Shown: positions 43,834-53,289 of the stretch, in pieces
Layout of the letters: each line of letters starts with the position of its first letter
How positions within the stretch are numbered: position 1 is the first letter of the stretch
NCBI RefSeq assembly: GCF_003335585.1
Contig: NZ_QBFD01000037.1
Span: forward strand, 78,196 to 142,195
Reading direction: 5' to 3'
From: Sulfitobacter sp. DFL-14
GTDB taxonomy: Bacteria; Pseudomonadota; Alphaproteobacteria; Rhodobacterales; Rhodobacteraceae
DNA: 64,000 nucleotides
The notes under the pieces: model-generated
What the model was told of the DNA's origin: nothing
Databases searched by the model: none
Seen by the model: only the letters and a program-made list of their open reading frames with translations
Translations under genes and position numbers: made by a program

Positions 43834-46602
43834 ATGGCTGAGAAGATTACATTCACACTCGACGGCAAAACCGTGGAGGCCGAGGCGGGCTTGACGATCT
43901 GGGAAGTCGCCAACGGACGCGGCCTGAAGATCCCGCATCTGTGCCACAAGCCCGCCCCCGGCTACCGCCCCGATGGCAACTGCCGCGCCTGCATGGTCGA
44001 GATCGAGGGCGAGCGCGTGCTGGCGGCAAGCTGCATCCGCGAACCTGCAGAGGGCATGGTCGTGACCACCAACAACGCGCGTGCGGAAAATGCGCGCAAG
44101 ATGGTGGTGGAACTGCTGATGGCCGATCAGCCGGAACATGACGTCAGCCACGACAAGTCCAGCCACCTGTGGGACATGGCCGCGATGAATGGGGTCGAGG
44201 CCAGCCGCTTTCCCAAGCTGGAAGAAGGCCGCATCCCGTTGCTGGACGACAGCCATGTGGCGATGAGCGTGAACCTGGATGCCTGCATTCAATGCGGGCT
44301 TTGCGTGCGCGCCTGCCGCGAAGTGCAGGTGAACGACGTGATCGGCATGTCGGGCCGCGGCCATGATGCCTATCCGACCTTCGACATGGCCGATCCGATG
44401 GGCGCCTCCACCTGCGTTGCCTGCGGCGAATGTGTGCAGGCCTGCCCCACCGGCGCGCTGATGCCCGCCACGGTGGTGGATGCCGATCAGGTGGGTGATT
44501 CCGCAGATTTCGATTCCGAGGTGGACAGCATCTGCCCCTTCTGCGGTGTGGGCTGCCAGATCTCGCTCAAGGTCAAGGATGGCAAGGTCAAATACGTAGA
44601 GGGCATCAACGGCCCCGCGAACGAGGGGCGGCTTTGCGTCAAGGGCCGGTTCGGATTTGACTATATCCACCACGATCACCGCCTGACTAAACCTCTGATC
44701 CGCCGCGCGGACGCGCCGCCCAAGGGGCTGAACGTCGATCCCGGCAATTGGTCACAATTCTTTCGCGAAGCCAGCTGGGACGAGGCGCTGGATTTTGCCG
44801 CCAAGGGTCTGAAGGACATCGGCGGCCGGGGTGTGGCCGGCTTTGGCTCGGCCAAATGCACCAATGAAGAGGCCTATCTGTTCCAGAAGCTGATCCGCCA
44901 GGGCTTTGGCCACAACAATGTCGATCACTGCACCCGGCTTTGCCATGCCTCCAGTGTGGCGGCCCTGATGGAGAACGTCGGTTCCGGCGCGGTGACCGCG
45001 ACCTTCAACGAGATCGAAAACGCGGATGTCGCGATTGCCATCGGCTGCAACCCGATCGAGAACCACCCCGTCGCCGCGACCTATTTCAAGCAGTTCACCA
45101 AGCGCGGCGGCAAGCTGATCGTGATGGATCCGCGCGGCCAGGCGCTGAAACGGTTCTCCAGCCATATGCTGCAGTTCCGGCCCGGCACCGATGTGTCGAT
45201 GCTGAACGCAATCATGCATGTGATCGTGGAGGAAGGGCTTTATGACCAGCAGTATATCGAAGCCTACACCGAGAACTGGGAGGCGGAGAAAGAGCACCTG
45301 AAGGATTTCACCCCGGAGAAGATGGCACCGATCTGCGGGATCGATGCCGAGACCCTGCGCGATGTGGCACGGACCTTTGCCGGGGCGAAGGCGGCGATGA
45401 TCTTCTGGGGGATGGGTGTCAGCCAGCACATCCACGGCACCGACAACTCGCGCTGCCTGATCTCACTGGCGCTGATGACCGGCCAGGTCGGGCGGCCCGG
45501 TGCGGGTCTGCACCCCTTGCGGGGGCAGAACAACGTGCAGGGCGCGTCCGATGCGGGGCTGATCCCGATGTTCCTGCCGGACTACCAGTCGGTCATGGAT
45601 GACGGCGTGCGTTCCGCCTTTACCGATGTCTGGAAATCCGGGGATTTCTCGGCCGAGAAGGGGCTGACCGTGACCGAGATCATGGATGCGGTGCATGACG
45701 GCGATATCCGGGGCATGTATGTGCTGGGCGAAAACCCGGCGATGTCCGACCCGGATGTGGAACATGCGCGCGATGCGCTGGCAAAGCTGGAACATCTGGT
45801 GGTGCAGGACATCTTCATCACCGAGACGGCGAATTATGCCGATGTGATCCTGCCCGCCAGCGCCTTTGCGGAGAAATCGGGGACCGTGACCAACACCAAC
45901 CGGCAGGTGCAGATGGGCCGGGCGGCGGTGGCCCCTCCGGGCGAAGCGCGCGAGGATTGGTGGATCGAGGTGGAACTGGCAAGGCGACTTGGGCTGGGCT
46001 GGTCCTATGACAGCCCGGCGGATGTCTTTGCCGAGATGAAGCTGAACATGCGGTCGCTGAACAACATCACCTGGGACCGGCTGGCGCGAGAGAACGCGGT
46101 GACCTATCCGTCGCTGAGCGAGACCGATCCGGGGCAGGCCATCGTCTTTGCCGATGGGTTCCCGCGCCCCGATGGCCGCGCGCGGTTCACGCCTGCCAGC
46201 ATCATCGCGCCTGACGATGTGCCGGATGCGGATTATCCGATGATCCTGACCACGGGGCGCCAGCTGGAGCATTGGCACACCGGGTCGATGACCCGCCGCG
46301 CCACCGTTCTGGACGGGCTGGAGCCGGAGGCGAATTGCTCGTTGCACCCCAGCACGCTGCGCAAGCTGGGGGTCGCCCCGGGCGAGCATGTGCGCCTGAG
46401 CACCAAGCGTGGCAGCATCGAGATCATGGCCCGCGAGGACCGCGCGGTTTCTCCCGACATGGTGTTCCTGCCCTTTGCCTATGTCGAGGCGGCAGCGAAC
46501 ATCCTGACCAACCCGGCGGTGGACCCCTATGGCAAGATCCCGGAGTTCAAGTTCTCTGCCGTGAAGGTCGAGGCGGTAACGGGTGCTGTCGCGGCGCAGT
46601 GA
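43834..46602 (+). CDS. Formate dehydrogenase alpha (catalytic, molybdopterin) subunit
   Basis: The 922-residue protein has an N-terminal [2Fe-2S] ferredoxin domain (Cys37, 50, 53, 67). Two [4Fe-4S] clusters follow (CIQCGLCVRAC and CVACGECVQACPTG), then the molybdopterin domain with CPFCGVGC and the active-site region DHCTRLCHASSV. The metal ligand is encoded as cysteine, not selenocysteine. Length and layout are those of NAD-linked FdsA/FdhF-type subunits. No beta or gamma subunit is adjacent, so its electron partner is unknown. GAGGAG precedes the ATG. It oxidises formate to CO2 in the cytosol. Confidence 0.93.
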   Translation: MAEKITFTLDGKTVEAEAGLTIWEVANGRGLKIPHLCHKPAPGYRPDGNCRACMVEIEGERVLAASCIREPAEGMVVTTNNARAENARKMVVELLMADQPEHDVSHDKSSHLWDMAAMNGVEASRFPKLEEGRIPLLDDSHVAMSVNLDACIQCGLCVRACREVQVNDVIGMSGRGHDAYPTFDMADPMGASTCVACGECVQACPTGALMPATVVDADQVGDSADFDSEVDSICPFCGVGCQISLKVKDGKVKYVEGINGPANEGRLCVKGRFGFDYIHHDHRLTKPLIRRADAPPKGLNVDPGNWSQFFREASWDEALDFAAKGLKDIGGRGVAGFGSAKCTNEEAYLFQKLIRQGFGHNNVDHCTRLCHASSVAALMENVGSGAVTATFNEIENADVAIAIGCNPIENHPVAATYFKQFTKRGGKLIVMDPRGQALKRFSSHMLQFRPGTDVSMLNAIMHVIVEEGLYDQQYIEAYTENWEAEKEHLKDFTPEKMAPICGIDAETLRDVARTFAGAKAAMIFWGMGVSQHIHGTDNSRCLISLALMTGQVGRPGAGLHPLRGQNNVQGASDAGLIPMFLPDYQSVMDDGVRSAFTDVWKSGDFSAEKGLTVTEIMDAVHDGDIRGMYVLGENPAMSDPDVEHARDALAKLEHLVVQDIFITETANYADVILPASAFAEKSGTVTNTNRQVQMGRAAVAPPGEAREDWWIEVELARRLGLGWSYDSPADVFAEMKLNMRSLNNITWDRLARENAVTYPSLSETDPGQAIVFADGFPRPDGRARFTPASIIAPDDVPDADYPMILTTGRQLEHWHTGSMTRRATVLDGLEPEANCSLHPSTLRKLGVAPGEHVRLSTKRGSIEIMAREDRAVSPDMVFLPFAYVEAAANILTNPAVDPYGKIPEFKFSAVKVEAVTGAVAAQ

Positions 46603-46627
46603 ACCTGCCGCAGTGTTGAACGGCTGG

Positions 46628-46649
46628 TGCGCGCCCTTGCGGGCGCGCA
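46628..46649 (+). terminator. Stem-loop after the formate dehydrogenase gene
   Basis: TGCGCGCCC pairs exactly with GGGCGCGCA around TTGC, and TGCGATTTTAT follows. A second hairpin, GAGGGGC-GCT-GCCCCTC, lies at 46671-46687. The first is a likely terminator with a short, imperfect U tract. Confidence 0.6.
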
Positions 46650-46698
46650 TGCGATTTTATCCTTGCTGATGAGGGGCGCTGCCCCTCAAACTCCCCGG

Positions 46699-46721
46699 GA
46701 ATATTTGCAGCCAAAAAGAGG
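46699..46721 (+). repeat. 23-bp intergenic motif, copy 2
   Basis: GAATATTTGCAGCC followed by AAAAAGAGG matches 20 of 23 bases with the minus-strand sequence at 33069-33091. Here the GAGGA end also serves as the ribosome-binding site of the M20 gene. Similar sequences before genes are common in Roseobacter genomes in my recollection. Confidence 0.6.
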
Positions 46722-46729
46722 AAAATACT

Positions 46730-47926
46730 ATGAAGATCAATGCGGAGAGATTTCTGGCGGACCTTCATGCGCTGCGGGAATTTGGTGCCTCGGGTGTGGG
46801 AAAAGGGGTGGTCCGGCCCGCCTATACGCCGGCTGATCTGGCCGCGCGGCAGTGGCTGGCGGGGCGTTTCGAGGACGCCGGGTTGCAGGTGGCCATGGAC
46901 GGGATGGGAAACCTCTTTGGCCTGGCAGAGGGGCCTTCGCTGCTGATGGGGTCACATTCGGACAGCCAGCCGGAGGGCGGCTGGCTGGATGGTGCGCTGG
47001 GTGTCGTGGCGGCGCTGGAAGTGGCGCGGGCCAGCCGGGATGCGGGCGGACCGGCCATATCGGTGGTCTCTTTCCAGGATGAGGAAGGGCGCTTTGGCGT
47101 CACCACCGGATCGGCGGTCTGGTCGGGGCATCTGTCGCAGGCGGATGCGGATGTGCTGACGGATCATGCGGGTGTCACGCTGGCTGATGCGCGGGCGGCG
47201 ATGGCCGGGATGGTCACCGGGCCGGTGGACCCGGCCCGCTTTACCGGGTTCATCGAGATGCACATCGAGCAGGGGCCGACGCTGGATACCTCCGGCGAGC
47301 AGATTGGCGTGGTCTCGGACATCGTGGGCATTCGCGACATGAAGGTGACCTTCGAAGGCCAGCAGAACCATGCGGGCACGACCCCGATGCACTTGCGCAA
47401 GGATTCTTTCCAGGCGGTCTCGGCATTCAATACCTTGCTGGAGGAGCGGTTTCGCAACGTGGTGACCCCGGCGACGGTCTGGACCATCGGGCATGTGACT
47501 CTGCATCCCAATGCCTCCTCCATCGTGCCGGGAAAGGCTGTCTTTTCAATGCAGTGGCGCGACGGTGACAAGGACCGGCTGGCCCGGATGGAAGCGATCA
47601 TCCGCGACACCGCGCAGGAAATCGCGGAGACCCGGGGCATGACATTGTCCTATGGCCCGCTGTTGGGGCTGGAGCCGGTGCGGATGGATGCGGGGCTGCG
47701 GGGGGCGCTGGAGGCCGGGGCGGAGACGGTGGCGCCGGGGCAGTGGCGGGTGATGCCCTCGGGTGCCCTGCATGACGCCACGAATGTGTCGCGGCTGATG
47801 CCGGTTGCGATGCTTTTTGTCCCTTCGATCAATGGGATAAGCCATGCCTTCGAGGAGGATACCGCCGAGGATGACCTGGTGGCCGGGGTTGCGGTTCTGG
47901 CGCGGGCTGTGGCGGAACTGGGCTGA
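46730..47926 (+). CDS. M20-family Zn-dependent amidohydrolase (allantoate/N-carbamoyl amino acid hydrolase type)
   Basis: The 398-residue protein has [26 protein letters not shown] and [12 protein letters not shown] with the di-metal ligands, [20 protein letters not shown] and SGALHDA. These features group it with N-carbamoyl-L-amino-acid hydrolases, allantoate amidohydrolase (AllC) and ureidoglycolate hydrolases. Motifs alone do not separate these activities. Because the urate cluster 13 kb away lacks an allantoate-hydrolysing enzyme, AllC is an attractive but unproven assignment. It follows the formate dehydrogenase gene after 127 bases with terminator-like hairpins. Confidence 0.85.
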   Translation: MKINAERFLADLHALREFGASGVGKGVVRPAYTPADLAARQWLAGRFEDAGLQVAMDGMGNLFGLAEGPSLLMGSHSDSQPEGGWLDGALGVVAALEVARASRDAGGPAISVVSFQDEEGRFGVTTGSAVWSGHLSQADADVLTDHAGVTLADARAAMAGMVTGPVDPARFTGFIEMHIEQGPTLDTSGEQIGVVSDIVGIRDMKVTFEGQQNHAGTTPMHLRKDSFQAVSAFNTLLEERFRNVVTPATVWTIGHVTLHPNASSIVPGKAVFSMQWRDGDKDRLARMEAIIRDTAQEIAETRGMTLSYGPLLGLEPVRMDAGLRGALEAGAETVAPGQWRVMPSGALHDATNVSRLMPVAMLFVPSINGISHAFEEDTAEDDLVAGVAVLARAVAELG

Positions 47927-47964
47927 CACAGGCGCTGCACAAGCTGTACACAACCTGTGCACCG

Positions 47965-48438
47965 TCATCCGCCCACCGATTTGCGGAAGGTGATCGAGGT
48001 GGGCTGCGTGTAGCCGGGATGTGCGGTTCGGGCGATTTCAGCATATCCGGCTGCGGCAAAGAGGGCGTGATTCTCGACCAGTTCGACACGGCTTTGCAAT
48101 TCGACCGCATCGAGCCCGAGGTCGCGGGCGCGGTGCTCTGCATGGTCGAGCAGGCGGCGCGCGTATCCCTGACGGCGCACATCGGAATGCACCGCCAGTT
48201 TCCCCAGATAGAGCAGCTGCAATCTGGGGGTCAGGACCACACAGGACAGGGGCGGCGTGCCGAGGGACCAGATTTCGCTGGTGGCGGCATCATCGTTCAA
48301 TCCGGCCAGGGTCATCCGCAGCATCGAGGAGGGCGGGTCGATGCGGCCCTCCATCGGGGCAAAGCAGCTCCGGATCAGATCGAGGATCGCGGCCAGCGCC
48401 GGGTCATCCGGCCCGTGCCGCTGCGGTGTCAGCCCCAT
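47965..48438 (-). CDS. GNAT-family acetyltransferase
   Basis: This 157-residue protein has the acetyl-CoA-binding segment LYLGKLAVHSDVRRQGYARRLLDHAE and a C-terminal YAEIARTAHPGYTQP, as in GNAT N-acetyltransferases. The acceptor is unknown. Its start overlaps the end of the response regulator by ten bases, so it is the last gene of the kinase-regulator-acetyltransferase run. It converges on the M20 gene. Confidence 0.85.
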   Translation of the reverse strand: MGLTPQRHGPDDPALAAILDLIRSCFAPMEGRIDPPSSMLRMTLAGLNDDAATSEIWSLGTPPLSCVVLTPRLQLLYLGKLAVHSDVRRQGYARRLLDHAEHRARDLGLDAVELQSRVELVENHALFAAAGYAEIARTAHPGYTQPTSITFRKSVGG

Positions 48439-49145
48439 GTGACATCACCCAGAAAGATGTAGCCCGCGCCATAGATCGTCTTGATCAGCTGCGGGTTCTT
48501 GGGGTCTTCGCTGAGCTTGGTGCGCAGGCGCGAGATCCGCACATCCATCGCCCGGTCAAAGCTTTCGGAGGCGGCGCCGCCCAGGCTTTCCTGCATCTGC
48601 GCCCGGCTGATGAGACGTTTGGGGCTGTCGAGGAAGAGGCGCAGGACTTCGCCTTCGGCATGGGAAAACGGGGTTTCCGCGCCTTCGGCATTTTCCAGCA
48701 CGTAGCGGTCGAAATGTGCGGTCCAGCCGTTGAAACGGGCGGTATCACCGGCCTGGGGATTGGGCCGGGTGCTGCGCAGGCGGGCGCGGATGCGTGCGAC
48801 CACTTCGGCCGGATCGAAGGGTTTGATGATGTAATCGTCCGCGCCCAGTTCCAGCCCTGTCACACGGTCCTGCACCTCGGCCCGGCCCGAGATGATGATG
48901 ACAATGGCGCCCTGTTCCAGCGCCAGCCGGTGAACCAGCGTCAGGCCATCGGTGTCAGGCAGGCTGAGGTCCACCAGGCAGACATCCGGGCGGTGCCGGG
49001 ACAGCGCCGCCTCGAAGGCGCGGGCGCGGCCGAAGCTGAGGGTGTCGAACCCCGATTCCTCCAGCGCCTCTGCCAGCATGGTGCGGATTTCGGGCTCGTC
49101 ATCGAGGATCGTAACCAGGGGGCGTTCCTTGGCAGTCATGGTCAT
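48429..49145 (-). CDS. OmpR-type response regulator
   Basis: This 238-residue protein has a receiver domain (LVTILDDEPEIRTML, aspartate in VCLVDLSLPDTDG, Lys in DDYIIKPFDPAEV) and a winged-helix output domain (FSHAEGEVLRLFLDSPKRLISRAQM, ISRLRTKLSEDPKNPQLIKTIYGAGYIF). It is coupled by a four-base overlap to the upstream hybrid kinase. I infer that it controls the divergent ligase/ABC operon. The alternative start is the ATG at 49139. Confidence 0.93.
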   Translation of the reverse strand: MTMTAKERPLVTILDDEPEIRTMLAEALEESGFDTLSFGRARAFEAALSRHRPDVCLVDLSLPDTDGLTLVHRLALEQGAIVIIISGRAEVQDRVTGLELGADDYIIKPFDPAEVVARIRARLRSTRPNPQAGDTARFNGWTAHFDRYVLENAEGAETPFSHAEGEVLRLFLDSPKRLISRAQMQESLGGAASESFDRAMDVRISRLRTKLSEDPKNPQLIKTIYGAGYIFLGDVTWG

Positions 49146-51052
49146 GTGCCTTTTTGCAGGGTCGGCTGGATCAATGCGGCCAGGTCCTGTTCCGCGAAGG
49201 GTTTGCGCAGCACCGGTGCAAGGCGCTGGGCCGCCACGAACATCTCGTGATCGCCGGGCAGGGAGGTCATCAGGCAGAGCGGTGTTGTGCCGCCTATCCG
49301 CTGGGCGAGGTCGAGACCCGTGGCTTCTCCGACCAGCTGGATGTCGGAGAGGACAAAGGTGATATCGGCCAGGTCGGCCAGCAGGGCCGTGGCCTCGTCC
49401 GCGCTGGTGGCTTCGATCACCGATTGTCCCAGACCGGTCAGCATGTCCCGGACGGAGGCGCGGATGGCGTCGTGATCCTCCACCAGCAGGACCAGCCCGC
49501 CGGTGGCGGGGATCGCCACCCGGTAGGGCAGGCGCAATGTCACCTGCGCCCCGCCGTCTGCCACATTGGACAGGCGCAGGTTGCCGCCTGCAGATTTGGT
49601 CATGTCATAGACCATGGGCAGGCCCAGCCCGGAGCCTTCGCTGCCCTTGGTGGTAAAGAACGGGTCAAGGCCGTGTTCCAGCGCCGAGGGCGAAAAGCCC
49701 GGCCCGCTGTCGGTGACGACCCATTCGACCCAGGTGTCATGGACCAGACGCTGGGTCACCTCGATCCTGCCGCTGGTGCCGATGGCGTCGCGGGCGTTCA
49801 GGATCAGGTTCAGCAGGCTGTCGGTCAGACGGCCCCTGTCCAGCAGGGCCAGGGTGCCCGGCGCTTCGTTCACGGTGGTGAGGCTGACCTTGGCAGGCAG
49901 GGTCGGTGCCGCCAGCGTTTGCAGATCGGCGATCAGGCTGTCGAGGTCGATGGAGACCGGGCGCAGGGTTTCGGGCCCCGTCATATCCGCGATGGAGCTG
50001 AGCAGCGCGCCGCCACGGCGGGCGGCTGACAGGGTGCCGTCGATCAACGCGGCGGCCTCTGCCGGCATGGCCGAGAGGCGGCCCAGTTTGGATTGCAGGC
50101 CAAGGATGATGGTCAGCAGGTTGGAGAAATCATGCGCCAGACCGGAAATCATCTGCGCGGCCAGCTCGCGTTTGCGGGTCTGTTGCAGGGCTTCGCGGGT
50201 CTGGGTTTCTTCGGTGATGTCCATCGACATGATATATGCGCCCTTCTGCCCGTCGGGGGTGAAGGAGCCGCGAATCCGCCGCGCGCTTTCCTGATGGGTG
50301 AATTCGACGATGGCGGGTTCCCCGGACAGCGCCCGGTCGAGCGCGGGTTTGATCCGGGCATAGGCGGCCTCGCCCAGTGCCGTGGAGATATGAAGCCCGA
50401 TGATGTTGCGGGGCCGTCCGGGCATCACGCTGCTGAGGCGGCGGTTGGAATAGGTATAGCGCCCGTCGGGTCCGACATGGGCGATATGGGCGGGCATCAT
50501 TTCCGTCGTGAGGCGGGTGCGGGCCTCGCTTTCGGTCAATTGGCGCTTGGTCTCTTCCAGCGTGGTGATCATCGCGGCGCGTTCGCGGTTGGTCTGTGAC
50601 AGCTGCTCTGCATGGGCCAGCACCTGATCGGAGAGCGCCCCGGCGCGGGCGCGCAGCAGGGCTTCCTGGGTCTTGGCGGCGGTGATGTCGGTATAGACCG
50701 TGACCCATCCGCCCTGGGGCAGGGGCGACCCTTCGACAGAGATGGTGCGCCCGTTGGCGCGGGTGCGTTCCATGTAATGCGGCTCGAAGGCGCGGGCCTG
50801 TTCCACGCGTTCCTGCACGAAGGCGTCGATGTCGGTGACCTCGCCGTATTCGCCGCGGGCAGCAAGGTGGTGGATGGTTTCGCGAAAGCTTGCCCCCGGG
50901 GTGACCAGTGAATCAGGTAGGTTGAACATATGCTGGAAGGGGGCGTTGCAGACCGCCAGTTGCAGGTTGGAATCGTAGATTGTCAGCGCCTGTGCGATCA
51001 GGTTCAAGCCTGCTGTGGTCATCGCCTTGGTCTGGTCGTCGGTGATCTGCAT
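49142..51052 (-). CDS. PAS-domain hybrid sensor histidine kinase with C-terminal receiver
   Basis: The 636-residue protein has no transmembrane segment, so it is cytosolic. It contains an N-terminal PAS (about 15-130, LTIYDSNLQLAVCNAPFQHMF) and a coiled-coil linker. A second PAS follows (about 190-300, HIAHVGPDGRYTYSNRRL), then an H-box (ISGLAHDFSNLLTIILGL), an HATPase domain (LILNARDAI, DSGPGF, GSGLGLPMVYD) and a receiver (VLLVEDHDAIR, aspartate in VLSDIQL). AAGGAGGGG precedes the ATG at 51052, ruling out the longer frame. It is divergent from the acyl-CoA ligase and probably senses a related metabolite. Confidence 0.92.
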   Translation of the reverse strand: MQITDDQTKAMTTAGLNLIAQALTIYDSNLQLAVCNAPFQHMFNLPDSLVTPGASFRETIHHLAARGEYGEVTDIDAFVQERVEQARAFEPHYMERTRANGRTISVEGSPLPQGGWVTVYTDITAAKTQEALLRARAGALSDQVLAHAEQLSQTNRERAAMITTLEETKRQLTESEARTRLTTEMMPAHIAHVGPDGRYTYSNRRLSSVMPGRPRNIIGLHISTALGEAAYARIKPALDRALSGEPAIVEFTHQESARRIRGSFTPDGQKGAYIMSMDITEETQTREALQQTRKRELAAQMISGLAHDFSNLLTIILGLQSKLGRLSAMPAEAAALIDGTLSAARRGGALLSSIADMTGPETLRPVSIDLDSLIADLQTLAAPTLPAKVSLTTVNEAPGTLALLDRGRLTDSLLNLILNARDAIGTSGRIEVTQRLVHDTWVEWVVTDSGPGFSPSALEHGLDPFFTTKGSEGSGLGLPMVYDMTKSAGGNLRLSNVADGGAQVTLRLPYRVAIPATGGLVLLVEDHDAIRASVRDMLTGLGQSVIEATSADEATALLADLADITFVLSDIQLVGEATGLDLAQRIGGTTPLCLMTSLPGDHEMFVAAQRLAPVLRKPFAEQDLAALIQPTLQKGT

Positions 51053-51245
51053 GGCCCCTCCTTCATTCGACGTAGCACCGGGATCAGGTTGAGGCCAAGA
51101 CGAATTCGCCGCTGTTACAATTCGAAAGGATTGAGAAAACATCGGGAAAAAGTTGACCTTCAGGGTCAAAGCCGCACCTTTATCGGGTGGTAGAATCGCG
51201 CAAAGCGATCACGCCGCCGATGGGTGGCACTGGGAGGACTATAAT

Positions 51246-53219
51246 TTGGCCAAGCCGCTGACGCGCGCCGACGGACCCGCATCCGTTCCGGCTCTTTTGC
51301 ATCGAAATGCGCAGGAGTTTGCGAACGCGCCTGCGTATCGCGAAAAGGAATACGGGATCTGGCAAAGCTGGACCTGGGCCGAGACGCGGGACGAGGTCGA
51401 GGCGCTGGCGCTGGGCCTGATGGAACTGGGCATCAATGAGGGCGATTTCATCGCCATCATCGGGCGCAACCGTCCTTATCTGTACTGGGTGATGATGGCC
51501 GCGCAGATGGTGGGGGCGGTGCCCGTGCCGCTGTATCAGGATTCCAACGCCGAAGAGATGGCCTATGTCATGGACCATTGCGGCGCGCGCTTTGCGGTGG
51601 TGGGCGATCAGGAGCAGGTCGACAAGATCATCGAGGTGCAGGACCAGCTGACCGGTTTCGAGCAGATGATCTACCTCGACCCGCGGGGCCTGCGCAAATA
51701 CGACCATAGCGCGTTGACCCAATACAGCCGCGTGCAGGAGATGGGGCGCGAGAACCGCGAGAAACACATCAAGGAGATGGAGGCGCGGCAGGCCGGGCTG
51801 GACTACGACAGCACTGGCGTGATGCTTTATACTTCCGGCACGACGGGCAAGCCCAAGGGCGTGGTCCTGTCGAACCGCAACATCATCGAGACGGCCAAAT
51901 CCTCATGCGCCTTTGACGATCTGCGGCAGTCGGACGATATCCTGGCCTATCTGCCGATGGCCTGGGTTGGCGATTTCATCTTTTCGGTGGGTCAGGCGCT
52001 TTGGGCCGGGTTCTGCACGAACTGCCCGGAATCGGCGGATACGATGCATGTGGACCTGCGCGAGATCGGGCCGACCTATTACTTTGCCCCGCCGCGCGTG
52101 TTCGAGACCCAGCTGACCAGCGTGATGATCCGGATGGAGGATGCGAGCCGCTTCAAGAAATGGCTGTTCGATACCTTCATGGCCCATGCCCGCAAGGTGG
52201 GGCCCGCGATCCTGGACGGCAAGGAGGTCGGCATCTTGGATCGGCTGAAGTACCGGCTGGGCGAGATCATGGTCTATGGCCCTCTGAAGAACACGCTGGG
52301 GTTCAGCCGGGTGCGCGTGGGCTATACTGCCGGTGAGGCCATCGGGCCGGAGATCTTTGATTTCTACCGGTCGCTGGGGATCAACCTCAAGCAGCTATAC
52401 GGCCAGACCGAAGCCACGGTGTTCATCACCGCGCAGCCCGATGGCGAGGTGCGCAGCGATACGGTTGGGGTGACCTGCCCCGGTGTGGAGTTGCGGATCG
52501 CGGAGAATGGCGAGGTCTTTTACCGCTCGCCCGGTGTTTTTGTCGAATATTACAAGAACCCCGAAAGCACGGCGGATACCAAGGACGCCGAAGGCTGGGT
52601 GGCCACCGGTGACGCGGGTTTCATCGAGGAAGGCACCGGCCACCTGCGCATCATCGACCGGGCCAAGGACGTGGGCAAGATGGCGGACGGGAGCCTGTTC
52701 GCGCCGAAGTATGTCGAGAACAAGCTGAAATTCTATCCCAACATCCTTGAGGCCGTTGTTTTTGGCAACGGGCGACATGAATGCACCGCCTTCATCAACA
52801 TCGACCTGACGGCGGTGGGCAACTGGGCGGAGCGCAACAACATCGGCTACGCCTCTTATCAGGAGCTGGCGCGGCATCCGAAGGTGATGGATACGATCCA
52901 GTCCCATGTGGAGGAGGTCAACGCCAGCATCGCCGAGGATGAGATGCTGTCGGGCTGCCAGCTGCACCGTTTTGTGGTGTTGCACAAGGAGCTGGACGCG
53001 GATGACGGGGAGCTGACGCGGACCCGCAAGGTCCGGCGCAAGATCATCGCCGAGAAGTATGATGACATCATTGGCGCGCTTTATGACGGCTCCGGGACGG
53101 TCAGCACCGAAACCGAAGTCACCTATGAGGATGGCCGCAAGGGCAGCATCAAGGCGACGCTGGAGGTCCGTGACGCGAAGGTATTCGCGGACAACCGCAA
53201 GAAGATGGCGGCGGAATGA
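51246..53219 (+). CDS. AMP-forming long-chain acyl-CoA synthetase-like ligase
   Basis: The 657-residue protein is an adenylate-forming ligase: AMP-binding motif MLYTSGTTGKPKGVVLS, later YGQTEATVFI, GWVATGDAGFIEEGTG and IDRAKDV. It resembles long-chain fatty-acid-CoA ligases that travel with Liv-type ABC genes. I place the start at TTG 51246 because GGGAGG lies eight bases upstream. TTG at 51153 would add 31 residues with no comparable site. It makes an acyl-CoA from a carboxylic acid probably imported by the following transporter. The real substrate is unknown. Confidence 0.85.
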   Translation: MAKPLTRADGPASVPALLHRNAQEFANAPAYREKEYGIWQSWTWAETRDEVEALALGLMELGINEGDFIAIIGRNRPYLYWVMMAAQMVGAVPVPLYQDSNAEEMAYVMDHCGARFAVVGDQEQVDKIIEVQDQLTGFEQMIYLDPRGLRKYDHSALTQYSRVQEMGRENREKHIKEMEARQAGLDYDSTGVMLYTSGTTGKPKGVVLSNRNIIETAKSSCAFDDLRQSDDILAYLPMAWVGDFIFSVGQALWAGFCTNCPESADTMHVDLREIGPTYYFAPPRVFETQLTSVMIRMEDASRFKKWLFDTFMAHARKVGPAILDGKEVGILDRLKYRLGEIMVYGPLKNTLGFSRVRVGYTAGEAIGPEIFDFYRSLGINLKQLYGQTEATVFITAQPDGEVRSDTVGVTCPGVELRIAENGEVFYRSPGVFVEYYKNPESTADTKDAEGWVATGDAGFIEEGTGHLRIIDRAKDVGKMADGSLFAPKYVENKLKFYPNILEAVVFGNGRHECTAFINIDLTAVGNWAERNNIGYASYQELARHPKVMDTIQSHVEEVNASIAEDEMLSGCQLHRFVVLHKELDADDGELTRTRKVRRKIIAEKYDDIIGALYDGSGTVSTETEVTYEDGRKGSIKATLEVRDAKVFADNRKKMAAE

Positions 53220-53289
53220 TGGCGATGCGACGCGCGCGACCGCCATCCCATGCGTGGTGCAACTTGAAACAGAATGAAGGGGACAGGGT

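Noticed and set aside
44925-44960. Possible selenocysteine codon at the formate dehydrogenase active site
   Set aside because: The codons at the active site are ordinary TGC, with no in-frame TGA, so the metal ligand is cysteine.
45463-46650. 395-residue open frame on the minus strand
   Set aside because: It is antisense to the formate dehydrogenase gene, with low-complexity His/Arg-rich sequence and no family resemblance.
51153-51245. Longer N-terminus for the acyl-CoA ligase from TTG 51153
   Set aside because: No good ribosome-binding site, and the extra residues do not look like the family. TTG 51246 has GGGAGG at ideal distance, though the choice is not certain.
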